From Clostridiales bacterium (GTDB lineage Bacteria; Bacillota; Clostridia; Christensenellales; CAG-314): a stretch of DNA of 64,000 bases. A program made the translations under genes and the position numbers. Every line of letters starts with the position of its first letter. The stretch's first letter is position 1. The stretch is from NCBI GenBank assembly GCA_022508305.1, contig JAFLVM010000001.1, forward strand, positions 313,347 through 377,346. Reading direction: 5' to 3'. Shown here one piece after another: positions 52,787-60,290 of this stretch. The notes beneath the pieces are model-generated. The model searched no databases, was not told where the DNA came from, and saw only the letters and a list, made by a program, of their open reading frames with translations.

Positions 52787-54751
52787 TTACACAAGCTTGT
52801 CAAACAACACGTCGTTGTCTTTGTTGAAATCGGCGTTTTCCGTAATGTACGCTTTGCGCGCGTCGATCTGATCGCCCATAAGCGTAGTTACCATGCGTTC
52901 CGCCTCAGAGAAGTTTTCAATCGTGACACGCATCAAGGTACGCGTTTCGGGGTTCATCGTGGTTTCCCACAGCTGTTCGGCGTTCATTTCGCCCAAACCC
53001 TTGTAGCGTTGAAGGTCGTAGCCTCTGCCGAACTCCTGCGCAATCTCTTGCAGCTCGTAGTCGTCGTAGGCGTAACGGGTCTTGCCCTTTTTGGAAATTT
53101 TGTACAGAGGTGGCATTCCTATGTACACGTGTCCGTCGGTGATTAGCTCGCGCATGTAACGGAAGAAGAAGGTCAGCAGAATTGCCCTTATGTGCGCGCC
53201 GTCTTGGTCGGCATCTGACAAAATGATGATTTTGTCGTACTTGAGGTCGTCAATGTTGAAGTCCTCTTCGCCAATACCCGTGTCCAGCGCGGAGATGAGC
53301 GAACGGATTTCCTCGTTGGCAAGCACCTGGTCAATACGTTTACGTTCGGCGTTCAAAGGCTTACCGCGCAGTGGCAAAATTGCTTGGAAACGGCGGTTAC
53401 GCGCCTGTTTTGCCGAGCCGCCTGCCGAGTCACCCTCAACGATGAACAGCTCGTTTTTGGATGCGTCGCGACCAGTGCAGCTTGCAAGCTTACCCACGAG
53501 CGTTGAGTTGAATATGCTGTTCTTTTGACGGGTAACTTCCTTGGCTTTGCGGGCAGCTTCGCGTACCTTTGCCGAAGAAATGGACTTTTTGATAATTGTT
53601 TCCGCAACGCCAACGTTTGCGCTGAGCAGTTGGTTGAAGGCTTCCGTCGCCAACGCCTCGCAAGCTATACGCGCCTCGACGTTACCCAACTTGGTCTTAG
53701 TTTGACCTTCAAACTGAACGTTTGCCATCTTGACGGACATAACCAGCGTAATACCCTCGCGGAAGTCCTCGCCAATGAGATTTTCGTCCTTGGGCTTGAG
53801 GAAATTTTTACTACGGGCGTAGTCGTTCATAACCTTGGTCATCGCGGTTTTGAGACCCGTCTCGTGCATTCCGCCCTCGCCCGTAGGAATATTATTTACG
53901 TAAGAAATGAGGTTTTCCGTGTAGTTTGAGGTGTATTGGAAAGCAAATTCCAACTGCAAAACGTCGTTTTTGCCCGACCAATACATTGGCTTCAAGTGCA
54001 AAGGTGCCTTGTTTTCGTTGAGATACAATACAAAGTCTTTCAGTCCGCCCTCGTAGCAGAAGGTTTCCTGTTTGATGTTGCCGTCGTCGTCAGTGCCACG
54101 TTCGTCAGTCAACACGAACGTAATTCCGCTGTTGAGAAAAGCAAGTTCCTTGACGCGCTTGTGAATCACCTCGTAATCCATTTGAATGTTTTTGAACACA
54201 CGACTGTCGGCAAGGAAGGTGACAGTCGAACCGTGCTCTTTGGTTGTTCCCACTTTGGTAAGCTTGTCCTTGGGAATACCTGATAGCACCTTGTTCGTCT
54301 GCTCGTCAAACGGGCTGTGGAAGTGTTGAACGTACTCGTAGCCGTCTTTCTTGACGTTTACAGTTAGCCAAGAGGAAAGCGCGTTAGTTACGCTTGCGCC
54401 TACGCCGTGCAGTCCGCCGGAATACGCGTAGTTGTCGTTGTTGAATTTGCCGCCTGCGTGCAGCTGCGTAAACACCACCTCAACGCCGGAAATTTTCAAC
54501 TGCGGGTGCTCGTCTACGGGAATACCTCTGCCGTTGTCGCACACCGTTACACTACCGTCTGCGTGAAGAGTGATTTCAATGCGGTTGGCAAAGCCGTTCG
54601 TCGCCTCGTCTACCGCGTTGTCTACTATTTCCCAAAGCAGGTGATGCAAACCGTTCCGTCCGGTGGTTCCGATATACATACCGGGACGCATACGGACGGC
54701 GTCAAGACCCTCCAACACCTGAATATCTTTTGCCTCGTAAGTTTTTGCCAC
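52787..54751 (-). CDS. parE: Type IIA topoisomerase subunit B (ParE-like; GyrB not excluded)
   Basis: The ATPase subunit, 654 residues. The GHKL ATPase has EIVDNAVDEA, VTVCDNGRGIPVD and YAYSGGLHGVGASVTNALS; the TOPRIM domain has LFIVEGDSAGGSAKQARNR and LSDADQDGAHIRAI, followed by the C-terminal HMPPLYK-like GMPPLYKI and YKGLGEMNAEQLWETTM. The variant NNDNYAYSGGLHGVG and TGRNGLHHLLWEIVDNA resemble Clostridial topoisomerase IV B subunits more than GyrB. It is the first gene of the pair; dyads in the region upstream may be operators. Confidence 0.78.
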   Translation of the reverse strand: MAKTYEAKDIQVLEGLDAVRMRPGMYIGTTGRNGLHHLLWEIVDNAVDEATNGFANRIEITLHADGSVTVCDNGRGIPVDEHPQLKISGVEVVFTQLHAGGKFNNDNYAYSGGLHGVGASVTNALSSWLTVNVKKDGYEYVQHFHSPFDEQTNKVLSGIPKDKLTKVGTTKEHGSTVTFLADSRVFKNIQMDYEVIHKRVKELAFLNSGITFVLTDERGTDDDGNIKQETFCYEGGLKDFVLYLNENKAPLHLKPMYWSGKNDVLQLEFAFQYTSNYTENLISYVNNIPTGEGGMHETGLKTAMTKVMNDYARSKNFLKPKDENLIGEDFREGITLVMSVKMANVQFEGQTKTKLGNVEARIACEALATEAFNQLLSANVGVAETIIKKSISSAKVREAARKAKEVTRQKNSIFNSTLVGKLASCTGRDASKNELFIVEGDSAGGSAKQARNRRFQAILPLRGKPLNAERKRIDQVLANEEIRSLISALDTGIGEEDFNIDDLKYDKIIILSDADQDGAHIRAILLTFFFRYMRELITDGHVYIGMPPLYKISKKGKTRYAYDDYELQEIAQEFGRGYDLQRYKGLGEMNAEQLWETTMNPETRTLMRVTIENFSEAERMVTTLMGDQIDARKAYITENADFNKDNDVLFDKLV

Positions 54752-54974
54752 TTGTCCTTCCTCCCACCTCGCCTGTTAGACGAGTAGTATAAGAATATTT
54801 TTCACCTAAGACAAATTCTGCGCATAATGCATAAATATGCCCCAATGATATAGTCTAATTATACCACAAATTTCTATTATAATCAAGTATTATTTTATAT
54901 TTATTCACTAAAAATTGGAGGATTTGGGCGTAAAAAATGTTTATATGGAATAATATGTATAAAAATTACGATAT

Positions 54975-55010
54975 TTGCATATTTATGCAATAGATATGCA
55001 TTTTTATGCA
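54975..55010. promoter_or_regulatory. Tandem TTGCATA/TATGCAA dyads upstream of parE
   Basis: TTGCATA-TT-TATGCAA at 54975-54990 is a 7-bp dyad; TGCAT and ATGCA repeat at 54996-55010, and a third GCATA-AA-TATGC lies at 54839-54850, nearer the gene. Three similar dyads in 170 bases suggest an operator cluster. Confidence 0.4.
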
Positions 55011-55058
55011 AAATTGCAGTGATTTACAAAGCGAATAACAGGAATTGACAAAACGAAC

Positions 55059-55087
55059 AAAAAAAATCGTCGGATCAACGTCCGACG
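55059..55087 (-). terminator. Terminator downstream of nagB
   Basis: On the minus strand CGTCGGA and TCCGACG form a 7-bp stem with a six-base loop followed by eight T residues, about 100 bases past the nagB stop. Confidence 0.85.
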
Positions 55088-55161
55088 ACGGAAGAAAAAA
55101 CTAACTTATGGATATGGTGAAATTGGTCGCGAAAACTGACGACAAATACAAGTCTAAATTG

Positions 55162-55192
55162 CGTTTTTCCCACCCCATGTCAACTTTTTACA
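55162..55192 (+). repeat. ACCCCATGT dispersed element, copy 14
   Basis: GTTTTTCCCACCCCATGTCA then ACTTTTTACAG, core at 55172-55180, overlapping the nagB stop codon region. Very close to copies 1 and 3. Confidence 0.8.
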
Positions 55193-55910
55193 GTAATTTC
55201 GCGGCAGATTTGTCAATTACAACCGTGCAATCGGGGTGTCTTTGCAATATGCTTGCAGGACACGCCTCGGAAATCTCCCCCTTCACGGCGTCTCGCACCG
55301 CTTGTGCTTTCGCCTCGCCGTTTGCCAGCAAAATTATCTTTCTTGCCTGCATTATTTCCGCAATACCCATGGTTATTGCGCGAGTGGGAACGTCGTCAAG
55401 ACTGTTGAAAAAACGGGCGTTGTCTCGTACGGTACTTACGGCAAGCGTAACCTCATGCGTGCGGCTGTCGAAGGGTGTGTAAGGCTCGTTAAATCCTATA
55501 TGCCCGTTTGCGCCCAAGCCGAGAATTTGTACGTCGCGCGGAATACGTGTAAGCAGCTGCGAATATCTCTCGCACTCCTCACCAACGTCTTCCACTGCCC
55601 CGTCGGGAATGTGTGTGTTACTTAGTTCAACGTCAATGCCGTCAAATAGGTTGTGGCGCATGAAATAGGCGTAGCTGTGGGCATCCGTCGCGTTTAGTCC
55701 TACGTATTCGTCAAGATTGACAGTCTTAACACGCGCAAAAGACAGTTTTTTTTCAGCGCAAAATTCGGCAAGCAGTCGGTAGCACCCCAAAGGAGTACTG
55801 CCCGTTGCAAGTCCAAGAGTAGCCGACGGATTATCCACCACTGTTTGGCGAATAACGTCCGCAACCACTTTACTCATTTCATTGTAGTTTTCTACTATGA
55901 CGACTTTCAT
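55188..55910 (-). CDS. nagB: Glucosamine-6-phosphate deaminase
   Basis: NagB converts glucosamine-6-phosphate to fructose-6-phosphate and ammonia, linking amino-sugar recycling to glycolysis. The 240 residues show LGLATGSTPLGCY (phosphate loop), VKTVNLDEYVGL with catalytic Asp, ILGLGANGHIGFNEP and HEVTLAVSTVRDNARFF. Length matches the Firmicute form. The ATG lies 15 bases after the hydrolase stop, so the two form a transcript. Its last codons overlap a dispersed element. Confidence 0.96.
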   Translation of the reverse strand: MKVVIVENYNEMSKVVADVIRQTVVDNPSATLGLATGSTPLGCYRLLAEFCAEKKLSFARVKTVNLDEYVGLNATDAHSYAYFMRHNLFDGIDVELSNTHIPDGAVEDVGEECERYSQLLTRIPRDVQILGLGANGHIGFNEPYTPFDSRTHEVTLAVSTVRDNARFFNSLDDVPTRAITMGIAEIMQARKIILLANGEAKAQAVRDAVKGEISEACPASILQRHPDCTVVIDKSAAKLL

Positions 55911-55925
55911 TTGTTGATTTTCTAT

Positions 55926-56831
55926 TTATTTCGCCAGTTGAGCGTCCAACCAGTTGGAAACGTCACGGTAAACGTCCTGTTTGCACTTTTCGTTGAGAAT
56001 TTCGTGGCGAGCGCCGTCGTACAGCTGCAATGTTACGTCCTTTACTCCCACCTTATTACGGTAAAAGTTGTCGAGTTTCTTTACGCCCTTTCCATACGCG
56101 CCCACAGGGTCGTCGCTTCCTGCAATGAGGAAAATTGGCTTTTCCACGTCAATTTGCGAGAAATAGTCTTTGCCGTACAGCGTTCTGATGCCGTTCATGA
56201 AGCTGCGATAGAAGTTTGCCGAGCACACAAAGCCGTTCAATGGGTCCTCGTTGTATTTCGCCACTTCTGCCTCGTCGCGATTGAGCCAAGCATTCTCGCC
56301 GGGGAATTTCTTTTCGTACATTTTGAATGACAAATTGACAATAAGCTGCGCGGGGTACCTACCGCCCTTGTTGCGGCACATACTGCTTGCAATCAAACGG
56401 CACAGTGTGAAGCTGACGTCCTTCATATAGTTGGAACCGCACACCACGAAGCCCTTAACGTCTGGATGCTCCTCTATCACCGCCTGTGTAATAAAGCTGC
56501 CGTAGCTGTGACCCATCATGAATATCGGCAACTGCCACTTGTCGCGACAGTAGTCCAGTATGGCAAGCTGGTCGCGGACGTTGTTTGTCCACATGTCTCC
56601 CGCTTCGTATCCCAAGCTGTCCTTTTCGGCGGTCAAACCGTGCCCGCGATGGTCGTTCATTACCACGATGTAGCCGCAACTGTTGAGATAGTTTGCAAAG
56701 TCGTCGTAACGGGCAGAGTGCTCAGCCATACCGTGAGCAATTTTCACAACTGCTTTGGGATTTTTGACGTTGTCCCACACGTAAAGCTGCACCTCTTTGC
56801 CGTCGTGCGAAGTAAAACGAGATAAATTCAT
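55926..56831 (-). CDS. Alpha/beta hydrolase, lysophospholipase/monoglyceride lipase type
   Basis: A 301-residue serine hydrolase. It has the oxyanion HG motif (KIAHGMAEHSARYDDFANYL), the DHRGHG segment, nucleophile elbow GHSYGSF (Ser near 121), an acid in LIAGSDDPVGAYG and the catalytic His in GARHEILNE. This is the hydrolase_4 group acting on monoacylglycerols or lysophospholipids. The ATG at 56831 follows AAGGCGGTG; the ATG at 56876 has no ribosome site and is rejected. Substrate not determined. Confidence 0.85.
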   Translation of the reverse strand: MNLSRFTSHDGKEVQLYVWDNVKNPKAVVKIAHGMAEHSARYDDFANYLNSCGYIVVMNDHRGHGLTAEKDSLGYEAGDMWTNNVRDQLAILDYCRDKWQLPIFMMGHSYGSFITQAVIEEHPDVKGFVVCGSNYMKDVSFTLCRLIASSMCRNKGGRYPAQLIVNLSFKMYEKKFPGENAWLNRDEAEVAKYNEDPLNGFVCSANFYRSFMNGIRTLYGKDYFSQIDVEKPIFLIAGSDDPVGAYGKGVKKLDNFYRNKVGVKDVTLQLYDGARHEILNEKCKQDVYRDVSNWLDAQLAK

Positions 56832-56953
56832 AGTTTGCACCGCCTTTTGTGAATTGTTGATAAAATTGTACGCCATAAATATAGAAAAGTCAATACTGAT
56901 TTGGTATTATAAACAAATGCTTAAAACCGCGCCAACCTGCATACACTATCACT

Positions 56954-57979
56954 ATGAAAATAGTATTTAGTGGCGGCGGAACGGCAGGTCACGTTACGCC
57001 CAATTTAGCGCTCATTGACAAGCTAAGTCAGGAACAAATTTACTACGTCGGTACCAACGGCATGGAAAAGACACTTACCGTACCTTACGTTGCCGACGGC
57101 AGAATTACCGAATTTTGTGAAATCCCTGCGGACAAACTTCAACGCAAGCTAACTCTCAAAAATTTCGCCCTGCCCATCAAGCTAATCAAGAGCATTCGCG
57201 AGGCGAAAAAGCATTTGAAAAGAATTCAGCCCGACGTCATTTTCAGCAAGGGCGGATACGTCGGTTTGCCCGTCGTCATTGCGGGCAAACAACTGAAAAT
57301 TCCCACCGTAATACACGAAAGCGATATGTCGTTAGGACTTGCGAATAAGATATGCGCGCTGTTTAGTAGCGACTTCCTTGCGGCGTTCCCCTGCGACAAA
57401 AGAGCAAAGGTCGTTGGGCTTATAATTCGCCAAGAAATTCAACATGGGGTCAAGAAAAACGGTCTTGCGACCATGGGATTTGACGGTAGCAAACCTATTC
57501 TACTCGTCACCGGCGGCAGCCTTGGAGCAAAGGCACTCAACGACGCAGTGGTAAGCTGTCCGAGCTTAGCGGAGCGGTTCGATATATTTGTCATCACGGG
57601 CAAAAACAAACACGTTGACTGCGACTTTGTACGTCAGGCGGAGTTTGTGACCAACATGAACGACTTACTTGCCGCTGCCGACGTGTGTCTCACTCGCGCA
57701 GGCTCCAACACCCTTGCAGAGCTGACTTTGGCGGAAGTTCCGTTCGTCACAGTACCCCTTACAAAGCAGTCTCGAGGCGAACAGGTCAAAAACGCCGAGT
57801 GGTTTACAAAACGTGGCTGCGGGCTAAGACTTTCCGAGGAAAACCTGCCCGAAAAGCTGCTTGGCGCAGTAAACGCCGCCTACGACAACCGAGTGGCAAT
57901 TCAAACAAAGCAACGCGCGCAAAAATGTCTTTACGGCACAGACAAGACTGTAGAGGAAATACTGAAATACAAAAAATAA
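56954..57979 (+). CDS. murG: UDP-GlcNAc:lipid I transferase MurG
   Basis: MurG adds GlcNAc to lipid I at the inner membrane face to make lipid II. The 341 residues begin MKIVFSGGGTAGHVTPNLAL, with the conserved His and the lipid-binding G loop, continue with FSKGGYVGLPVVIAG and PTVIHESDMSLGLAN, and in the C-terminal half have VTGGSLGAKALND and the donor-binding SRAGSNTLAELT-like TRAGSNTLAELTLAEVPFVTVPL. It is separate from the division cluster. A dispersed element copy encodes QHGVKKN at about residue 163. Confidence 0.95.
   Translation: MKIVFSGGGTAGHVTPNLALIDKLSQEQIYYVGTNGMEKTLTVPYVADGRITEFCEIPADKLQRKLTLKNFALPIKLIKSIREAKKHLKRIQPDVIFSKGGYVGLPVVIAGKQLKIPTVIHESDMSLGLANKICALFSSDFLAAFPCDKRAKVVGLIIRQEIQHGVKKNGLATMGFDGSKPILLVTGGSLGAKALNDAVVSCPSLAERFDIFVITGKNKHVDCDFVRQAEFVTNMNDLLAAADVCLTRAGSNTLAELTLAEVPFVTVPLTKQSRGEQVKNAEWFTKRGCGLRLSEENLPEKLLGAVNAAYDNRVAIQTKQRAQKCLYGTDKTVEEILKYKK
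57440..57460 (-). repeat. ACCCCATGT dispersed element, copy 15 (inside murG)
   Basis: The minus strand reads TTTTTCTTGACCCCATGTTG, core at 57450-57442, identical over 20 bases to the copy in rnj. Confidence 0.8.
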
Positions 57980-58006
57980 AGGCTCGGGAATAAGTAACTG
58001 ATGTGC

Positions 58007-58927
58007 TTATTCTTCCCTATTTGTATTGGCTATGCTCTTGCACCGCTCTATCACCGCTTCGCGAAGGCGTTGCGGTTTTTCTACGCGTACGCCGCAGCCC
58101 AATGACAGGATTCGGTTGATAAGTATCTCGTCGTACGGCAAAGTTGCTCTTGCCAAAAATGTTTCGCCCACTTTGGCAACGGAATTGACGCCCAACCACT
58201 CCTCGCAGGCGGAGAGCGCACTACTCTCAACCGTCAGCAGAACGTCACACATTTCTTTGCCCTTCAGTACGTCCGTCTTGATGACGCTACTGTCCACGCC
58301 GTCGAAGGGTCTACCGCTAAATCTGTCGCCCACCTCAAGCTTGACGATACGCGAAACCTTAAAATATCTAAACCCTCGTCTCAAACGGCAAAAACAGTAA
58401 ACGTACCAAGCGCCGTCCTTTAATATTAGACAATATGGCTCCACCGCGCGCACCGTGTCCACGCCGTCCTTACTGTGATACTCGATGTGGCAAAGTCGCT
58501 TCTGCGCAATACAGTCGGAAATGGTTTCGATAATCTCACCCATAGCAGTGTCACCGCTGTCCACGATAAACTGTTCCGACTTCAACACCGTTGCGTTGCT
58601 GTGCGAACGGTACAAGCCTTGCAGCTTTTGCGTGGCTTGACGGGTAACGTCGTCCTGCAACGAAAAGCTTTGCAAGCTAAACAGCAAACGTTCGTACTCG
58701 TCCTGCGTAAAGTAAGTGGCTTTTAGTTTGTAGTTCTCCACAATGCGCCAACCGCCGCCGCGCCCCAAACAGGACTCGATAGGCACACCGCCTTCCGACA
58801 GCATTGCCATGTACCTGTAAACGGAGCGAACGGAAATTTCGTACTTTTGCGCAAGGTCGTCCGCGCGCACCAAATCGTCCGCCGCAAGCAGCGTTGACAA
58901 CATACCGACTAAAATGGGAATTTGCAT
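58007..58927 (-). CDS. HTH-WYL domain transcriptional regulator (YafY-like)
   Basis: A 306-residue regulator. The N-terminal HTH_11 (LVRADDLAQKYEISVRSVYRYMAML, about 20-45) is followed by a wing GRGGGWRIVENYK and a WYL domain (about 140-215, with CHIEYHSKDGVDTVRAVEPYCLILKDGAWYVYCFCR) and a WCX-like C-terminal dimerisation part. WYL proteins sense small molecules or nucleic acids and often control the divergent gene. Here that is a 56-residue protein at 59201 with a dyad between them. Confidence 0.88.
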   Translation of the reverse strand: MQIPILVGMLSTLLAADDLVRADDLAQKYEISVRSVYRYMAMLSEGGVPIESCLGRGGGWRIVENYKLKATYFTQDEYERLLFSLQSFSLQDDVTRQATQKLQGLYRSHSNATVLKSEQFIVDSGDTAMGEIIETISDCIAQKRLCHIEYHSKDGVDTVRAVEPYCLILKDGAWYVYCFCRLRRGFRYFKVSRIVKLEVGDRFSGRPFDGVDSSVIKTDVLKGKEMCDVLLTVESSALSACEEWLGVNSVAKVGETFLARATLPYDEILINRILSLGCGVRVEKPQRLREAVIERCKSIANTNREE

Positions 58928-59200
58928 GGTTGTTACTCCTGTTTTAACGTTGATTTATATTTGTACGTTAGTTGAAACTTAGTATATATCTCGCTACGTT
59001 CAATAAGATATTTTCTTTGACACTCAAAAGATATATTTTTTACCAAGGAAAACGTCATTAACAATATATTGAGTATAAATCACTGACAATATTTTGTCAA
59101 GTTTATGGTAAAAAAGTGCGAAAAAATTTATAAAAGCTGCCAACATTATGTCATATTTAGTATGTTAAACTGTAATCACAAAAACAAAAGGAGAACGAAG
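58928..59200. other. Divergent intergenic region with operator-like dyad
   Basis: About 270 AT-rich bases between the WYL regulator and the small gene. It contains the dyad TGACAATATTTTGTCA at 59083-59098 and a half-site ATTATGTCA near 59145. No frame in it is supportable. Confidence 0.6.
59083..59098. promoter_or_regulatory. TGACAA-N4-TTGTCA operator candidate
   Basis: A perfect 6-bp dyad with a half-site about 50 bases later, about 100 bases upstream of the small gene and 155 upstream of the WYL regulator. It may be the WYL regulator's site. Confidence 0.4.
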
Positions 59201-59371
59201 ATGAAATACAACTGCGCTAACGAATTTGACCTTAACGAAATTTACCGCAAGCTGACAAGCAAAAGCCAACCGCAGACTGTCAAAGCGCGCGATTTCTTCG
59301 TCAAGCAAGAAATCAGCCTCTTGAAATTTCAACAGACCTTGAACAAACTATTCAGCACCGTAACGCGCTAA
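59201..59371 (+). CDS. Small protein of 56 residues, unknown
   Basis: A short helical, basic protein (KYNCANEFDLNEIYRKLTSK and QEISLLKFQQTLNKLFSTVTR). AAAGGAG followed by AACGAAG precedes the ATG at 59201, which is the reason for choosing it over an upstream start. The two amphipathic helices suggest a protein-binding or toxin/antitoxin-like peptide, but no family is recognised. It is divergent from the WYL regulator across a dyad and ends before a separate AT-rich gene. Confidence 0.6.
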   Translation: MKYNCANEFDLNEIYRKLTSKSQPQTVKARDFFVKQEISLLKFQQTLNKLFSTVTR

Positions 59372-59460
59372 AAATAAGTTTGCTCTTGTTTTTGCTATCG
59401 CTTTGTGGTAAAATACTTGTACGATAAACAGTAATTTAACGCATTGGAAAGAAATCTAAA

Positions 59461-60168
59461 ATGAATTTACTTTGGAGCACTGAGCTTAATATTGTAAAAT
59501 CATCACCAATTTACTATCGTGGTGAAATTATCCATAATTCTAATTGCGTGGTGTATTCTTTTACTAATAATATTATAGAGTTGGCAGAAGTAAAGTTGAC
59601 ATTAGGCGGAGATTTTATCTCTTCCAAGCTACGTAGTCCCAATGATATTCAATATAAAAGTTCGCTACGTAAGGATGCTACACATTATTCGACTGATAGC
59701 TTTTCTTTCGGCGAACATATTGTTTCTCATAAAGGAGAATGGGGATATCAATGCCATAAAAACGGTCAACTTCTTTGGACAAAATCGTTGAAAGGATACC
59801 TTTTTACAGATATTGAGCTAATAGACGAGAATATTGTTTTCGGAACTTCTGGATACGGTGGACATTTTTATTCCCTAAATCTTGAAAATGGTAACGTCAT
59901 TTTCGATTTTAATACAAAAGGAACTTCGCAATTTTATTTTGATGGTTTCTTTTACATTTGCATTAGAAATCAGAGGTGTACTGACCTGTTAAAAATTACA
60001 ACAACAGGAGAAATTGTTGAAAATATTAGATTAAATGGGCTGTATTATGACTATGAATGTCCGTTTAGTAAATGTGGAAATAGACTGTATGTTGTTACAC
60101 TAAATGAAATCAAAAAAGATATTTTCAAACCGATAATCAACTGTGTATCCATTTCAAAAGTGATATAA
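59461..60168 (+). CDS. Unknown beta-rich (PQQ/propeller-like) protein, AT-rich
   Basis: A 235-residue cytosolic protein with repeated beta motifs such as GEWGYQCHKNGQLLWTKSLKG, DENIVFGTSGYGGHFYSLNLENGNVIFDF and CTDLLKITTTGEIV, in the style of PQQ-like propeller blades. No signal peptide. Its codons are clearly more AT-rich than those of the neighbours, which suggests recent acquisition. There is no good Shine-Dalgarno in the upstream ATTGGAAAGAAATCT sequence (GGAAAG at best). Function unknown. Confidence 0.6.
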   Translation: MNLLWSTELNIVKSSPIYYRGEIIHNSNCVVYSFTNNIIELAEVKLTLGGDFISSKLRSPNDIQYKSSLRKDATHYSTDSFSFGEHIVSHKGEWGYQCHKNGQLLWTKSLKGYLFTDIELIDENIVFGTSGYGGHFYSLNLENGNVIFDFNTKGTSQFYFDGFFYICIRNQRCTDLLKITTTGEIVENIRLNGLYYDYECPFSKCGNRLYVVTLNEIKKDIFKPIINCVSISKVI

Positions 60169-60204
60169 ATTTCAATTTAACGCACCATTCACAAGAAACA
60201 AAAA

Positions 60205-60240
60205 CAACCTCAACGTAAATCGCCGAGGTTGTTTTTTTGT
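60205..60240. terminator. Bidirectional terminator between the AT-rich gene and ddl
   Basis: ACAACCTC and GAGGTTGT form an 8-bp stem with a loop of about 13 bases, followed by a T7 tract; the left side is A-rich. Confidence 0.85.
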
Positions 60241-60251
60241 TGCAAACTTCA

Positions 60252-60280
60252 TCTACAGCAAACATAGAGGAGAGGGTGTT
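60252..60280. repeat. Second dispersed repeat, copy 3 (diverged)
   Basis: From TCTACAG to GGAGAGGGTGTT; about 22 of 29 positions match the copy at 50159. It sits just past the ddl 3' end. Confidence 0.45.
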
Positions 60281-60290
60281 CCAATTTGCC

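Larger units (their letters stand above)
54752..55187. other. AT-rich region upstream of the topoisomerase genes
   Basis: About 435 bases without a gene. It contains three TGCATA-type dyads (near 54839, 54975 and 54995), possible promoters for parE, the nagB terminator at 55059-55087 and a dispersed element copy reaching the end of nagB. Confidence 0.7.
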
